This document shows, piece by piece, positions 1 to 10,900 of a DNA stretch of 64,000 nucleotides. Under the pieces are notes generated by a model. The model made no database searches. It saw nothing but the letters and a program-made list of their open reading frames with translations, and was not told the origin of the DNA. Source of the stretch: Bacteroidales bacterium (GTDB lineage: Bacteria > Bacteroidota > Bacteroidia > Bacteroidales > WCHB1-69); the NCBI GenBank assembly GCA_017554325.1, contig JAFZIP010000005.1, positions 62,001-126,000 on the forward strand, given 5' to 3'. The position numbers and the translations under genes were made by a program. Position 1 is the stretch's first letter. Each line of letters opens with the position of its first letter.

Positions 1-1275
1 ATTGTGAAAAAAGCCGTTCTGGGCGACTACAGGCTCAATTTCGGGCAGGGCTTGGCCATAGGCTCCTCCATGCTTTCGGGCAAGGGCGGCGGCGCAGGGA
101 GTGTGCGCCGGTTCAGCACGGGCATCCGGGCCGTAGCGCCCACCAGCGAGGGCGATTTCCTCCGGGGCACGGCCGTCACACTGGGCAACAGTCGCGCCGA
201 GGGCACGCTCTTTGCCGGACGCACATTCGGCAGCACGGACAACTGCCTCGGAGCCAACATCTCCTACAGTCACGCTCTGTTCAAGGTCGGGGCCCGCATC
301 CTCGGCCACAGCCACAGCGACACGTGCGGCACCGCCGCCGAGAAGTGGCGAAACCTTTGGCAGCCTACTGGCTTCAACGTGGCCGCCGACTACCACGCCA
401 TCCTGTTCAAGCAACTGCTGTTCGGAGAAATCGGCGTCAACCAAAACGGGGCAATTGGCGTGCTGCAAGCCCTCATAACCAGCCCTATCCCCACCCTCAA
501 AATCGCCGTCATCTTCCGCCATTACGACAAACATTATACCAACCCGTTGGGGCACGCATTCGGCACCAATTCCAAGAATGCCGGCGAAACCGGCATCTAC
601 CTCACCGGCAACTACGTGCTCTCGCGGCGAATCACGCTGAACTTATACGCCGACTACTACCGGCTCACCATCCTCACCTATCGCACAGACGCGCCCGTGC
701 AAGGACTGGACATAGGCCTGTCCGGGGAGATCAATCTTACCCAAAGCAGCGTTCTGAATGTAAAATACAGCTTTCGGAGCAAACCCGAAAACAGTCCGGA
801 ATCTGTCTATTACAAACAACTCCAAGAGCACCACAAACACCGAATCCGGCTTATCTGGTCCAATTCCCCACTCTCGGCACTGAAACTGAAAACAGAATTT
901 GACTGGATAATGAACCGCTACCCCATGAACCAAACCCGGCGTTCGGGCATCCTGCTTTATCAAGACATCGCATTGAAATTCCCTAAACCGGACATCTCCA
1001 TCCATGCAAGGGTTGCCTACTTCGACACCGACAGTTACGACGAGCGGCTCTATGCCTACGAAAACGATGTCTATTATGCTTTCTGCATCGGGTCTTATTA
1101 TTACAAAGGCATACGTGGTTATCTATTACTTCGCTACAAGTACAAATGGATCAGTTTGTGGCTACGCGTGGCGCAAAGCTACTACATTGACAGGCAAGTA
1201 ATCAGCAGCGGATTGACACAAATTGACAAGCCGCACAAAACGGAAATAAAAGCACAGGTAATGTTCAGTTGGTAA
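1..1275 (+). CDS. C-terminal part of a helix-hairpin-helix/outer-membrane protein (5' end outside window)
   Basis: The frame is open from the first base and stops at TAA 1273-1275, so the GTG at 4 is probably internal and the gene begins upstream of the window. The visible 423 residues start with a GDYRLNFGQGLAIG stretch and a FLRGTAVTLG stretch. I recall these from large Bacteroidota proteins that join an N-terminal ComEA-like helix-hairpin-helix region to a long beta-rich C-terminal part. The remainder is rich in alternating aromatic and polar residues and ends with FSW, as outer-membrane beta barrels often do. Function is unknown. The family call rests on memory of the motif, and no DNA-binding domain lies in the visible part. 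The gene converges on the regulator that follows, with 6 bases between. Confidence 0.55.
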   Translation: MVKKAVLGDYRLNFGQGLAIGSSMLSGKGGGAGSVRRFSTGIRAVAPTSEGDFLRGTAVTLGNSRAEGTLFAGRTFGSTDNCLGANISYSHALFKVGARILGHSHSDTCGTAAEKWRNLWQPTGFNVAADYHAILFKQLLFGEIGVNQNGAIGVLQALITSPIPTLKIAVIFRHYDKHYTNPLGHAFGTNSKNAGETGIYLTGNYVLSRRITLNLYADYYRLTILTYRTDAPVQGLDIGLSGEINLTQSSVLNVKYSFRSKPENSPESVYYKQLQEHHKHRIRLIWSNSPLSALKLKTEFDWIMNRYPMNQTRRSGILLYQDIALKFPKPDISIHARVAYFDTDSYDERLYAYENDVYYAFCIGSYYYKGIRGYLLLRYKYKWISLWLRVAQSYYIDRQVISSGLTQIDKPHKTEIKAQVMFSW

Positions 1276-1281
1276 AAATGT

Positions 1282-2361
1282 TCAAAACAGATGATCGGGG
1301 GTGCCGACCACCTGATAACCACCAGTCTTCTTGCTGCCAGAAAATTCGATAACACCTCTCTTTTTGAGGTCTGACAGGCAGCGTTCCATTGTGGTCTGCG
1401 AATAGAGCGTGTGAGACATAAGTTCTGTGGACCGGCAACCGGGATGTTCCTTGATGTAGTTGAGCACGGCGTCCAGCTTCTCTTTCGGCGGGACAGACGG
1501 GTTTCTTCTCCCCTTTACTTCTTTGTTATCCGGCCGTGCGCTATCCGTAACTTCCATATCCGCACGCAAGTGTTTGTCAATGACGGCCGCCACATACGGT
1601 CTTCTTTGGGTGTCCAATTTGAATGTGAGGGGCGTTTCCATCCAGGGCACAGTTTTCATGACTACCGTCTCCCCGTCGCACGAGGCTATATGACGGTATG
1701 GGACAATGAAGGATGGGGATATACGTACAAACTCCTTGTTTCCAAGATGTTGTTCCAGATACTTGATGGAACAGTAACGAGTGAACACATCTCCATCCAC
1801 CATATAGACAAAGGTGTAATTCCCCACTTTCTTGCAATAAAAAACCTGCTCAACGGGTATGTGCTGGCAGTTGTTCTTTTTGTCGCAAACATCCAGCAGG
1901 CGGGCATACTGGTAAACAATTTGGGTTTCTGTTTCCAAAGCCTGTTGAAGCAGCTTCCGTTCTCTGATCATAAACGGAAAGAAATTGAACGCAAGGTTTC
2001 GCCCTGATATGAAAAACACGCACAGGGCAAAAAACTTCGTAAAACCGATTGTTTCGATGAGCATCGCATTGCAAACGGAGATATGGGGATAGGCGATTGC
2101 CATATCCAGCACTCCCGCAACTATAGATATGACAAGCACCAGCAACCAATAGGCTATGTATGAACGTTGTTCATAGAGTTTAGGAAACAGAAGAAAGTAA
2201 TTGATATACAGCGACCCCAGCAGCACTAATCCGGCAAGTATCTCTTTTGTGGTACTGCCTGCGTATGGACGGAGGAATGCGTTTCGGGAGAAAAACCATA
2301 GCAAGGCCGCACAAAACAGGACATTCAGCGAAATGGAGATTATTGTATTCTGGTGTTTCAT
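1282..2361 (-). CDS. Membrane-anchored LytTR-type transcription regulator with C-terminal winged helix
   Basis: The 359 residues begin with four predicted membrane segments (about 7-25, 37-59, 68-91 and 100-128). A short charged linker follows (RERKLLQQALETETQ), in the place where LytS-like sensor kinases carry the His box. Next comes a LytTR-type DNA-binding region (about 170-265; FYCKKVGNYTFVYM, FVRISPSFIVPYRHI) instead of a kinase domain. The C-terminal 70 residues (LDAVLNYIKEHPGC, SQTTMERCLSDLKKRGVI) look like a winged helix. The protein would sense at the membrane and bind DNA directly, without a separate kinase; this is inference. A TATATTTG -7 box lies upstream. Targets are unknown. 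The divergently transcribed lipoprotein gene at 2656 is the nearest candidate. Confidence 0.75.
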   Translation of the reverse strand: MKHQNTIISISLNVLFCAALLWFFSRNAFLRPYAGSTTKEILAGLVLLGSLYINYFLLFPKLYEQRSYIAYWLLVLVISIVAGVLDMAIAYPHISVCNAMLIETIGFTKFFALCVFFISGRNLAFNFFPFMIRERKLLQQALETETQIVYQYARLLDVCDKKNNCQHIPVEQVFYCKKVGNYTFVYMVDGDVFTRYCSIKYLEQHLGNKEFVRISPSFIVPYRHIASCDGETVVMKTVPWMETPLTFKLDTQRRPYVAAVIDKHLRADMEVTDSARPDNKEVKGRRNPSVPPKEKLDAVLNYIKEHPGCRSTELMSHTLYSQTTMERCLSDLKKRGVIEFSGSKKTGGYQVVGTPDHLF

Positions 2362-2386
2362 AGCGTTTGTGTTTTTAGTGTGGCGG

Positions 2387-2394
2387 CAAATATA
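2387..2394 (-). promoter_or_regulatory. -7 promoter box of the LytTR regulator
   Basis: On the minus strand this reads TATATTTG, the TAnnTTTG consensus of Bacteroidota, 25 bases before the start codon. No clear -33 TTTG was seen. Confidence 0.45.
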
Positions 2395-2603
2395 GCTGTT
2401 TTATCCGTCCGTTATTCCCTCAACGCATATTAATACCTCAAATCGGCCTGTGAGGGTATTACATGGCGGCGTTCCATTAAAATATTGGTTATTATTCACA
2501 TACCCCTATTTTCCAAATTATCCATCGCACATCATGGCATCATATTTTGGTGTGAAGGAACATATTCCTGCTGTGAAGGATAAAACAGTTCGGTGCCGGA
2601 CCG

Positions 2604-2611
2604 TATTTTTG
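2604..2611 (+). promoter_or_regulatory. -7 promoter box of the lipoprotein gene
   Basis: TATTTTTG matches the TAnnTTTG consensus, 44 bases before the ATG at 2656. The rest of the 294-base divergent gap (2362-2655) shows no gene. Confidence 0.5.
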
Positions 2612-2655
2612 CCGCTGAAACAATAACAATTTTACATCTAACTAAACTAAATGCT

Positions 2656-3156
2656 ATGAGAAAAACAACGACATTTACAATTCTTGCAACCATGCTACTG
2701 CTTTGTGCTTGCGAAAAAGACGGGAATCGAACGATGGAATACGAACAGTCTCCCAATCGAGTGATATTTATTCCTTCTGACAACAAATCGGCCAGTTCAA
2801 CCATCCTGTTAACAAACATTGGGCACGACGGAAAAACATGTACCGGTTGTGTTGTTGCGTACGGCGAGACTATTCATGTAGATTGCATGGGATTTGGCAA
2901 CTATTGCGCAACTGCCACATCAGTCCAACTCCAGCAGATTGGCACCGACATCACCGCCACCACAACGGATACTTTTGACTTGACCTCGGAGGATTTCTTT
3001 CTCATGCCCGACCGTTCGTTGGGTTTCAAAGACGACAAAGGGAACCAAATATTTCTGAATATCCCCGAACAGATGGTCTATCGGGACACCGCCACGCTGC
3101 AATTCACTTTCACAGGACTATTCTATAGCACTACGGCGGCATTTGCCAATATTTAA
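2656..3156 (+). CDS. Small lipoprotein of unknown function
   Basis: The ATG at 2656 gives 166 residues beginning MRKTTTF, a hydrophobic stretch and a lipobox ending LLLCAC, so the mature protein would be anchored through Cys19. This is a better start than the in-frame ATG at 2593, which would put 21 extra residues before the signal and lie upstream of the promoter box. The body has a Cys pair (TCTGC) and is otherwise beta-rich with no motif I recognise. It is followed after 33 bases by an exported T9SS protein and may form a unit with it. A surface or periplasmic role is likely; the function is unknown. Confidence 0.6.
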   Translation: MRKTTTFTILATMLLLCACEKDGNRTMEYEQSPNRVIFIPSDNKSASSTILLTNIGHDGKTCTGCVVAYGETIHVDCMGFGNYCATATSVQLQQIGTDITATTTDTFDLTSEDFFLMPDRSLGFKDDKGNQIFLNIPEQMVYRDTATLQFTFTGLFYSTTAAFANI

Positions 3157-3189
3157 GTTTTATGGTGAATGCTATAAATTCAATACAAT

Positions 3190-4818
3190 ATGTCAAGGAA
3201 AAATTATCTGATAATCGGTCTGTTCGTCATGTTTGCCACAACAGCCCAGTCCCAAATCCAGCATCCCACCGCGTGGCTGCGCGCCGACAGCGCGACACTT
3301 GGCGCACCATCGTGGAAGGATGTCTCTGGCAACGGGCTGGACGCCACGCCGTCTGCTGACTCCATGCCCGCCGCGTTCTCCCGCATGAACTTCAACAAAT
3401 GCTTCGAGGTTGGCGGAACGGAGACCTTCACCCTTCCCCTGGGCATCAACGACTCCCGGCAGTCGGACGTGATTGTGGTGTATGAGACCTACGACACCAC
3501 TTACGAGAACGCCCTATGGCAGGTGCAGCTTGACACCGCCAAGCGCATCGGGCAGACCACCCGGCGCATCCTGAACGACAACGGGCAGATCACATACGAC
3601 ACAGCCAACCGCCTGAACCCCGTCATCAACTACCTCGCACAGTCGTGGCGGACACCCGAGGTGTGCGCCCCCACGCTGACCCTCTGCGCGGCAGACTCCC
3701 TGCCCCTGTACGGGCGCATCGCCGAAGCCCTGTACTTCGACCGCCGTATCGGTGACACCGCCGTCATCCAGTGGATCAGCTATCTTGCCGTGAAGTACGG
3801 CGTGACACTCGCGCAAACCGACTATCTGGACAGCCGCCGCAATGTGATTTGGGACTACACCAACCATCCCGACTACAGCGCCTCCATAGCGGGTGTGGGC
3901 AGGGACGATTCCACAGGGTTGTGCCAGAAACAGACGTATTTTGCCGACAATCGGATGATTATCGCCATGGTAGAGGCGAATAATTATTCGTCCCTACAGA
4001 CGGGAAACAACGAGGACAATCCCGCATCCATTGCCGACGGGGATTTCATCATTTTCGGTATGGACGGTGTTTTGCCTGCCGTTTCCGAAATCTATACGCA
4101 GGACGGCGTCACCTACGAGGTCGTCGGGCGCAGCATGGCGCAGATGACGGGCAATGCACACACCTACGGCACATTCATCCTGTTGGACACAACGGCCGTA
4201 GAGACGCAAAATTTTGCGTCTCAACAGACACCCCCTGTCCTCCTGATCGACCGCAGCGGCACGGGCGATTTCCCCACAGGGGAAACCGAACAGGTGCAGG
4301 CCTCGGGCATGGACAGCCTGGGACACTATATATACAATGACATTCATTGGGATACCGACCGGAACGGGCGCGATTTCTTCTGTTTCGCCGTGACGATGCC
4401 CGACACCACGGACACCCCCAAGGCGCTGGCGGTGGACGGGGAATCCAATGGGAAATGTGGAATGGAAAACGGGAAATTAGAAAGAGATGGAACACTTTGT
4501 CAAGCAAACGGTTGCAACAAGGAATCATTGTCCATTGCCCATTCCAAATTACAAATTGAAAGTTCCCCATTGCAAATTGCCCATTACAAATTGCATCCCA
4601 ACCCCAACCACGGGAACTTCACTGTGGAGATAATATACCCCGAAGCACAGGATGTGTTTGTCACAGTGTATGATACAGATGGCAAGGTGCTGTTGAAAAT
4701 GGACGGCAAGGGACAGAGCAGTTACCGTTTCGCGGGCAGGGTGCAGACCGCAGGGCACTATCTGATCGACATAGCCTCCGGCACCGGGCGCAAGACGCTC
4801 AAGATGGTGGTCAACTAA
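3190..4818 (+). CDS. Exported protein with T9SS C-terminal sorting domain
   Basis: A signal peptide (MSRKNYLIIGLFVMFATTAQSQ) precedes a lectin-like N-terminal part (HPTAWLRADSATLG, SWKDVSGNGLDA). The region VIWDYTNHPDYSASIAGVGRDDSTGLCQKQ resembles a module recurring in exported Bacteroidota adhesins. The last 75 residues (LHPNPNHGNFTVEI to TLKMVVN) are a T9SS type A sorting domain, so the product should be secreted or surface-attached. Two oddities lie inside the frame. A perfect 22-base palindrome encodes ETQNFASQ near residue 340. A low-complexity stretch (about residues 420-465, SNGKCGMENGKLE through KLQIAHYKLH) looks like intergenic repeat text read through just before the sorting domain. 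Ligand unknown. Confidence 0.75.
   Translation: MSRKNYLIIGLFVMFATTAQSQIQHPTAWLRADSATLGAPSWKDVSGNGLDATPSADSMPAAFSRMNFNKCFEVGGTETFTLPLGINDSRQSDVIVVYETYDTTYENALWQVQLDTAKRIGQTTRRILNDNGQITYDTANRLNPVINYLAQSWRTPEVCAPTLTLCAADSLPLYGRIAEALYFDRRIGDTAVIQWISYLAVKYGVTLAQTDYLDSRRNVIWDYTNHPDYSASIAGVGRDDSTGLCQKQTYFADNRMIIAMVEANNYSSLQTGNNEDNPASIADGDFIIFGMDGVLPAVSEIYTQDGVTYEVVGRSMAQMTGNAHTYGTFILLDTTAVETQNFASQQTPPVLLIDRSGTGDFPTGETEQVQASGMDSLGHYIYNDIHWDTDRNGRDFFCFAVTMPDTTDTPKALAVDGESNGKCGMENGKLERDGTLCQANGCNKESLSIAHSKLQIESSPLQIAHYKLHPNPNHGNFTVEIIYPEAQDVFVTVYDTDGKVLLKMDGKGQSSYRFAGRVQTAGHYLIDIASGTGRKTLKMVVN
4201..4222. repeat. GAGACG...CGTCTC palindrome inside a coding region
   Basis: A perfect 22-base palindrome with arms GAGACGCAAAA and TTTTGCGTCTC, preceded by GTA. 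It keeps the host reading frame open. It belongs with the similar elements at 22378, 23250, 36074 and 36692. Confidence 0.8.
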
Positions 4819-4827
4819 CTATACATA

Positions 4828-4905
4828 TTCCTTGAGCAGCCTCGAAGAGGCAAGACGCACGAAGTGCGAGTAACCCCACACAAGCGCAGCACAGTGTGGG
4901 GCTAC
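4828..4905 (+). repeat. About 80-bp intergenic repeat, copy 1
   Basis: The stretch begins TTCCTTGAGCAG, contains CTCGAAGAG and ends in TGTGGGGCTAC. A near copy lies at 58438-58522 upstream of gatE. Both sit just before a long gene. The 3' part can pair (ACCCCACAC with GTGTGGGG). Whether it is a mobile repeat or a regulatory leader is not known. Confidence 0.7.
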
Positions 4906-4943
4906 AAAATCGAAAATCATAAAAGGTCCAAAACAACACAGAT

Positions 4944-7900
4944 ATGAAACAATCCCTACTCACCATAATCGCAGTGCTGGTCGCCATCACCCTCGCCATG
5001 TTCTCCATCGACACGGCAGGCTACCAGTATTCATCCCGTTCCTACAGGACATACAGCTACCATCCGGATCCCGATACGCGGAGCGGCGACGGAGACGTGA
5101 CGCCTTCCCTGCTCCGGATGGACAACACGGACGACAGCAGCCTTCCAATGGTGGAAACAATCACAAACGAGAGTTTTCCCCCGTTGATGATTTCAAATTC
5201 CCCTCTGGGCACGCCGCCTGCCATGCTGGAAACGAGCGCGATGGCGGAACTCACCCCCTCGCAGCTTCCGCCCCTGGACGCAGGCATGGTGAACGTGACG
5301 GGAGGGTTTGATGAAGACATGCAAACGGCCGGATACAGGGTAAACCCCATGCCGGGCGAGTTTGCCATTGCCGTGCCTTACGACCCCACCTTGCTGCCGC
5401 AGGGCTTCACCGAGGACGACATACAGACCTACGTCTATGACAGACAGTACCACCGCTGGGTCGCCATACAGCGCGACTCCGTGAACGAGGCGGAGCTGTT
5501 GGTCTGCTCGCGGTTCAGACCGTGGGAGAAGGGACTGTCCCACACTCGGAATGATCTGTCAAACCCGCAGGACGCGCTTACGCAGGTGCAAGATATGATG
5601 TCGTTTGCCCCACAGGGCGGCGGCGGTGATTCCCCGCTGGACTTCATCAACGCGGTGCTGAAGACCCCGGAGATGCCGGAAACCTCGGCCTACACGCCCA
5701 CGAGCATCAAGGAGCTGAAGGCCGCCGACCCGCTGGAGGGTATCACGCTGATACAGCCGCCCACGGCCAACAACATGGGGACGGCCAACCTGAGCTACCC
5801 GATAGAAATCCCCGCCGGGCGGCAGGGCATGCAGCCCAACCTGGCGCTGACCTACAGCAGCAGCGGCGGCAACGGCTGGCTCGGCGTGGGCTGGGACATC
5901 TCCATCCCCTCCATCACGGTGGAGACAAGATGGGGTGTGCCGAGATACCGTACCGCTTGGGAAAGCGAAGTCTATTTGTATGAGGGCGAGCAATTGGTGA
6001 CCAAGGACAACGTTACGGGTGGGTTCCGAAAATTGGCTCATCATACTAATGACACAATGAGCATCAGCAGATTATCTGGTAACATCCAACACTTTCCCCG
6101 CAAGAACGAGGCTTACGACAGCATCGTGCGCCATGGCAGCGGCCCAGACAACTACTGGTGGACGGTGACGCACAAGAACGGCGTGACGGACTACTACGGC
6201 AAGTACGCCTCCGACAACGGCGTGAACAACAGCTGCGTGTTGCGCACTGGTGCCGGAAACTCATCGGGAGCTATCGCCCACTGGGCATTGGCGGAAAGTG
6301 TGGATCCTTCGGGTAACAGCGTGAGATATTATTATTCTGTGTTGCAGCATCCGGGTGTTAACAACGCCAGCGTCATGGGAAAGCAGATTTACATAGACAG
6401 TATCCGTTATACCTATCATGAAGACGCCCCTTCGCGTTACAAGATCCATTTTGTCAGAAAAGGCGGAAGGGATGACGTGACGGTCTCTTTCAACAGGGGG
6501 TTCAAGGAAGTGACAGCTGAAGTTCTTTGTTACATTGAGATATCTTTTGATGAGGAGGTGCTCAGGCGTTATATGTTTTATACAGAAAACAAGCGCAAGT
6601 CCCAATATAAAACCCGTCTGACCGATGTTGTGCGTATTGACAGCATCAACGATTTCCACTACTGTGACACTGAGCTTTCCATGCTGGAGCAGTACGGATT
6701 TTTCGGAGTACGGACCAATTTTGACTATTTTGACGCCCCTTCTGGGAACGCCATGTTCAGTGATCCGGTTTCCATAGATCTACATACCAGCAACGATAAT
6801 CTCCATAGTTTTTTCATTACCAATCCGTTCAATGTGGGCAACGAAGGCAAGGCATCGGCTCTGGGTGCCACCAAAGGCAAAAGCTGGAATATCGGCGGGA
6901 CGGCAACCATCGGTTTGGGTCCAGTTGTCCCCCTTACATCCCTTAGTGTGGGCGGCAATTTCAATTACAGCCGTTCCAAGAGCGAGGGGATACTCACTCT
7001 GGCGGATCTTGATGGTGACGGGCTTGCGGACAAGCTGTTCAAATCCGGGGATACCCTGTATTGCAGAAAGCAGATATTTGACAGCGACACCACGTTCCAC
7101 TTCGGACCTGCAAAACCTGTAGTAGGTGCATCCGATTTCCTGGTGGAAGGGAGCAGCACCACGGCATGGGGGCTTCAGGCTTCGGCAGGCTGCTCATACA
7201 GCGGCAGCTGGCCAAAGACCACTTCAACCACATCCGTGTATTTTTCGGATGTGAACGGTGACGGGCTGATGGATCTGATCACGGATAAAGGGGTGCTGTT
7301 CAATGTTACGGAAAAAGGGAACGACACAGTGAAATTCAAGGAGTTTTACACAATGGCCATCGCAAATGGCGAAGACGAGATTCCAGACATTGTTGTGACT
7401 CATCCCGGTGTATGCGGTGGCATTATTTTCGACGGTGCGGTGAATGACAGCGTGGCCTGTACCGTGGAGTGGGAACTCGTTGGCCAGTTCAACATCAAGA
7501 ACATCGGTGGCAGCAGCCATGCCGCCGCACTTGCGGACAGTCTAATGAACACGGGCATGTACGAGTGCGTTTTCAGATATCCGCACTACGATTCCACGGG
7601 AGTGGATTACCAAAGCGAGACGGGCTTGCTGGAAATATACAGAAAGTCTATCCGCTGCACGCCTGTGCCCGCCGACCCTGATTTGGAGACCGTGAAGGTC
7701 TGGGTCGTGCAACGCAACGGAACTGTCAATGTGAGGTCGAGAATCCAACTGCTCAACGACAGTTCCGAGAGCCATGCGCAATCCAAACGATGCGACGGTG
7801 TCCAGTACGCCATCCAAGTGTGCAGAGATGTCAACGTTGACGGTCAATACCGTCTATTCAGTTCTACAACACCGGAAATCCTTGTGCGTGACACCATTCC

Positions 7901-10900
7901 CGACAGCGTGCATGTGATGCATGACACCACTGTTGCTGGGGTGTATGTGTCGGAAGGCGACATCATAATGTTCAGGCTCATTTCGGGTGAAAACAGGTCC
8001 TTTGACAAGGTGAAGTGGAATCAGGATATTACCTATACGAGTTTTGGAAACGATTCGGTAGTACAGCTGGATGCATACAGTATGAATGCGAATCATTATA
8101 ATTCGGAACAAGACTATCTTGTAAGTGGGAAAATGTTTTTCCAGGCACACAAAAACAATTCCCGGTACGCCATGACCATTGACTGCTTGCCCCGTCCGAA
8201 CTCTTCTGACACGGCAATTTTGACAGTTGTATTATTCAAAGACAGTATTTTGACGCAAATCCCATATCTTCTACGTGGGAACCAAAGCCGAACCATCAAC
8301 ATGGGAGATTCCTTGAATGAGAATGACTTTATCAGATTTATCTTGGTGGCGACCAATTACGGTTCTTTCGACGTGCGGCCGCATATCCAATACATGTTTC
8401 CCGACACCATCAACGGCAATCCTGTGACAGACACCGTTCACTATTACCCGCCTGTCCAAGCTATTATCAACAATTATAAACAAACCGCCCTTGACACGGT
8501 TTACCACTGGCTTTTCGGCCCTCTGTACAGGGGATGGGGGCAGTTTGCGTACAACAACAACGACACCGTTGCGGGAATGGCTGTCAAGGATACGGTCATT
8601 AAGCTGTCCCGTCTTGTAGTGGACCTGCGTGCACATCCCACAGACCAATCCCAGGCCCAGTCGGACAGTGCGGCCATCAGCACCTTCCAACCGACCCAGG
8701 AGACCGACAAAACGCAAGAACAGTCCACAATGACACAGGCATTCACCTCTTCGGGAGCTTATGATCCTCTCAGTCCGAGCACCGGCTGGGTGGAAATGCA
8801 GCCCGACAGCAGGCACGGAGCGTGGGTCGGATACGGGAACATAAACTATATTGTCCGTGACACCATCTCCAACACGCGGATGCCGGAATATGTCGCGGAC
8901 AGCACCACGGCGGACATAGTGGAATATGACCATCCCGTGCCCGTGGTCCCTCAAGGCTTCGAAGCCAAGACTATCAGGAAGCAGAACATGACAAAGCTGA
9001 AGAATCACTCGCTCAGCCTGTCCATCCCGGTTGTGCCGATCTCGGTCGGAGTGTCACGCTCAACAGGGGACAACACCATCCTGACAGACTATATGGATCT
9101 TAACGGGGACAGGTATCCGGACATCATCGGCCAAGTATATGTCCAGTATTCGCAGCCCTGGGGAGGCATCGGGCCGATGAGCGCACTTGAGTCTCACGTG
9201 CAAGTAGTCTCCTCCTCCAGTACGGTTTCTGAAGGAGCGAACTTTGGAGGAAGCTATTCCACACCCTCCAGGAACACCTCCAACAATCCCAAAGGCGCCA
9301 AAATCAGCTTCAACGGATCCGGCAACGCTGGGGTCAGTCTCGGCGGGGGCAGCGACCATACGTCATTCACTTGGATGGATGTGAACGGAGACGGCCTGCC
9401 CGACAAGGTGAATGCCCTCGGCAGCGTGGCTCTCAACTGCGGTTATGGGTTCCTTCCCTTTGAAAAGTGGAGTGTTACCGCAGTGCGAGAGGGTAACAGC
9501 CGCAACTTCGGCACAAGCTTCGGCGGCAGTTTCAATATCGGGCAGGCCAGCATCGGCGGAGGCGTGGGGCTTAATGTCTCCCGAAACAGTACCGACCGGA
9601 TGCTCGCGGATTTCAACGGAGACGGTCTGCCGGACATTGTGGAAACGTCAGGGTCCGGATTAAGGGTCATGTATAACAAAGGGGCGGGCCGCTGGTCGGG
9701 CTGGGAAACAGTCAGCACAATCCCCTTCATCAGCTACGGACAGTCGTATAGCGAATCCCTGGACTTGTCGGTCACGCTCGGATTCACATTCTGGAGCATA
9801 TTGAAAGTCTGCGTGGGCATTTCCGGTTCCCCTTACGGGAAAAGTTTCAGCAAAGACAGTGTTCAGCTCACCGACATAAACGGGGACGGCTATGTGGATT
9901 ACGTGACATCTTCATCGGAAAACAGCATGACGGTCCGATACAACCGGTCGGGAAAGACCAACCTTTTGAAAAAGGTCACCAACTTCACGGGCAGCACCAT
10001 GGAGATGGATTATGTCCTCTCCCGGCCTTGCTATGAGAAGCCCCAGAGGTCCTGGAACCTCGACACCCTGGCCGTGGAGGATCCGAATTCCTCACTGGCC
10101 GGTTCCGTCTCACACACGAAATTCGTCTATGAAGACCCCCGCTACGACCGGTATGAACGCATGGACTACGGCTATGCGAGGGTCACCACCAGAGAGCACG
10201 ACACGGACAGGAACGACACGCTCTACCGGTACACCGTGGAGGAGTACAACAACCGCGACTTCATAAAGCGTGGCCGCAAGACGCGCGACTGCGTGTATGA
10301 TGCTGACAACAAACCGTACGTGGAGCACCTGTACGATGCCGTCGTTCACGATTTCACCGGCAGTGTCGTTGCCGACGGCAGCTGCGCGCGCAATGATGTC
10401 TATGTGGCAAAGGAGTCCGTTATCACCAACTGGTATGAGGGACTTCCGTCACCGCAAATCACATCTGTGGTGATGAGGGTATATGACAGACACCGGAATG
10501 TGACGGAATACACACACTGCGGCGACACCACCCACTTCGGGGAATGGTTCAGGGCAGAGATAGACTATGCCGAAGGGATGCCTCTCAACATGACAGCACT
10601 ACCCGTGCAGATAATTGTCAAAAACCATGCAGGGAACACCATCCAGAAAAGGACTGCTTCGTACGATGGCAAGGGCAGACTCCTGGAACTTGCACGATAT
10701 AACACCGGCGGTGCCGCATCGTTGTACAACTTCGCCTACGACACATGCGGCAACATGATCCAGGCCGTGCTGCCTAAAAATGACAGCAACCAGAGGATCA
10801 ACATGGCATTCTATTACGATACCGTGGTCCGCTCCTATCCTGTGAAGGTGGTGAATGCAAGTCTGGGATACCTTTCCACTGCGGATTATGACTACCGTTT

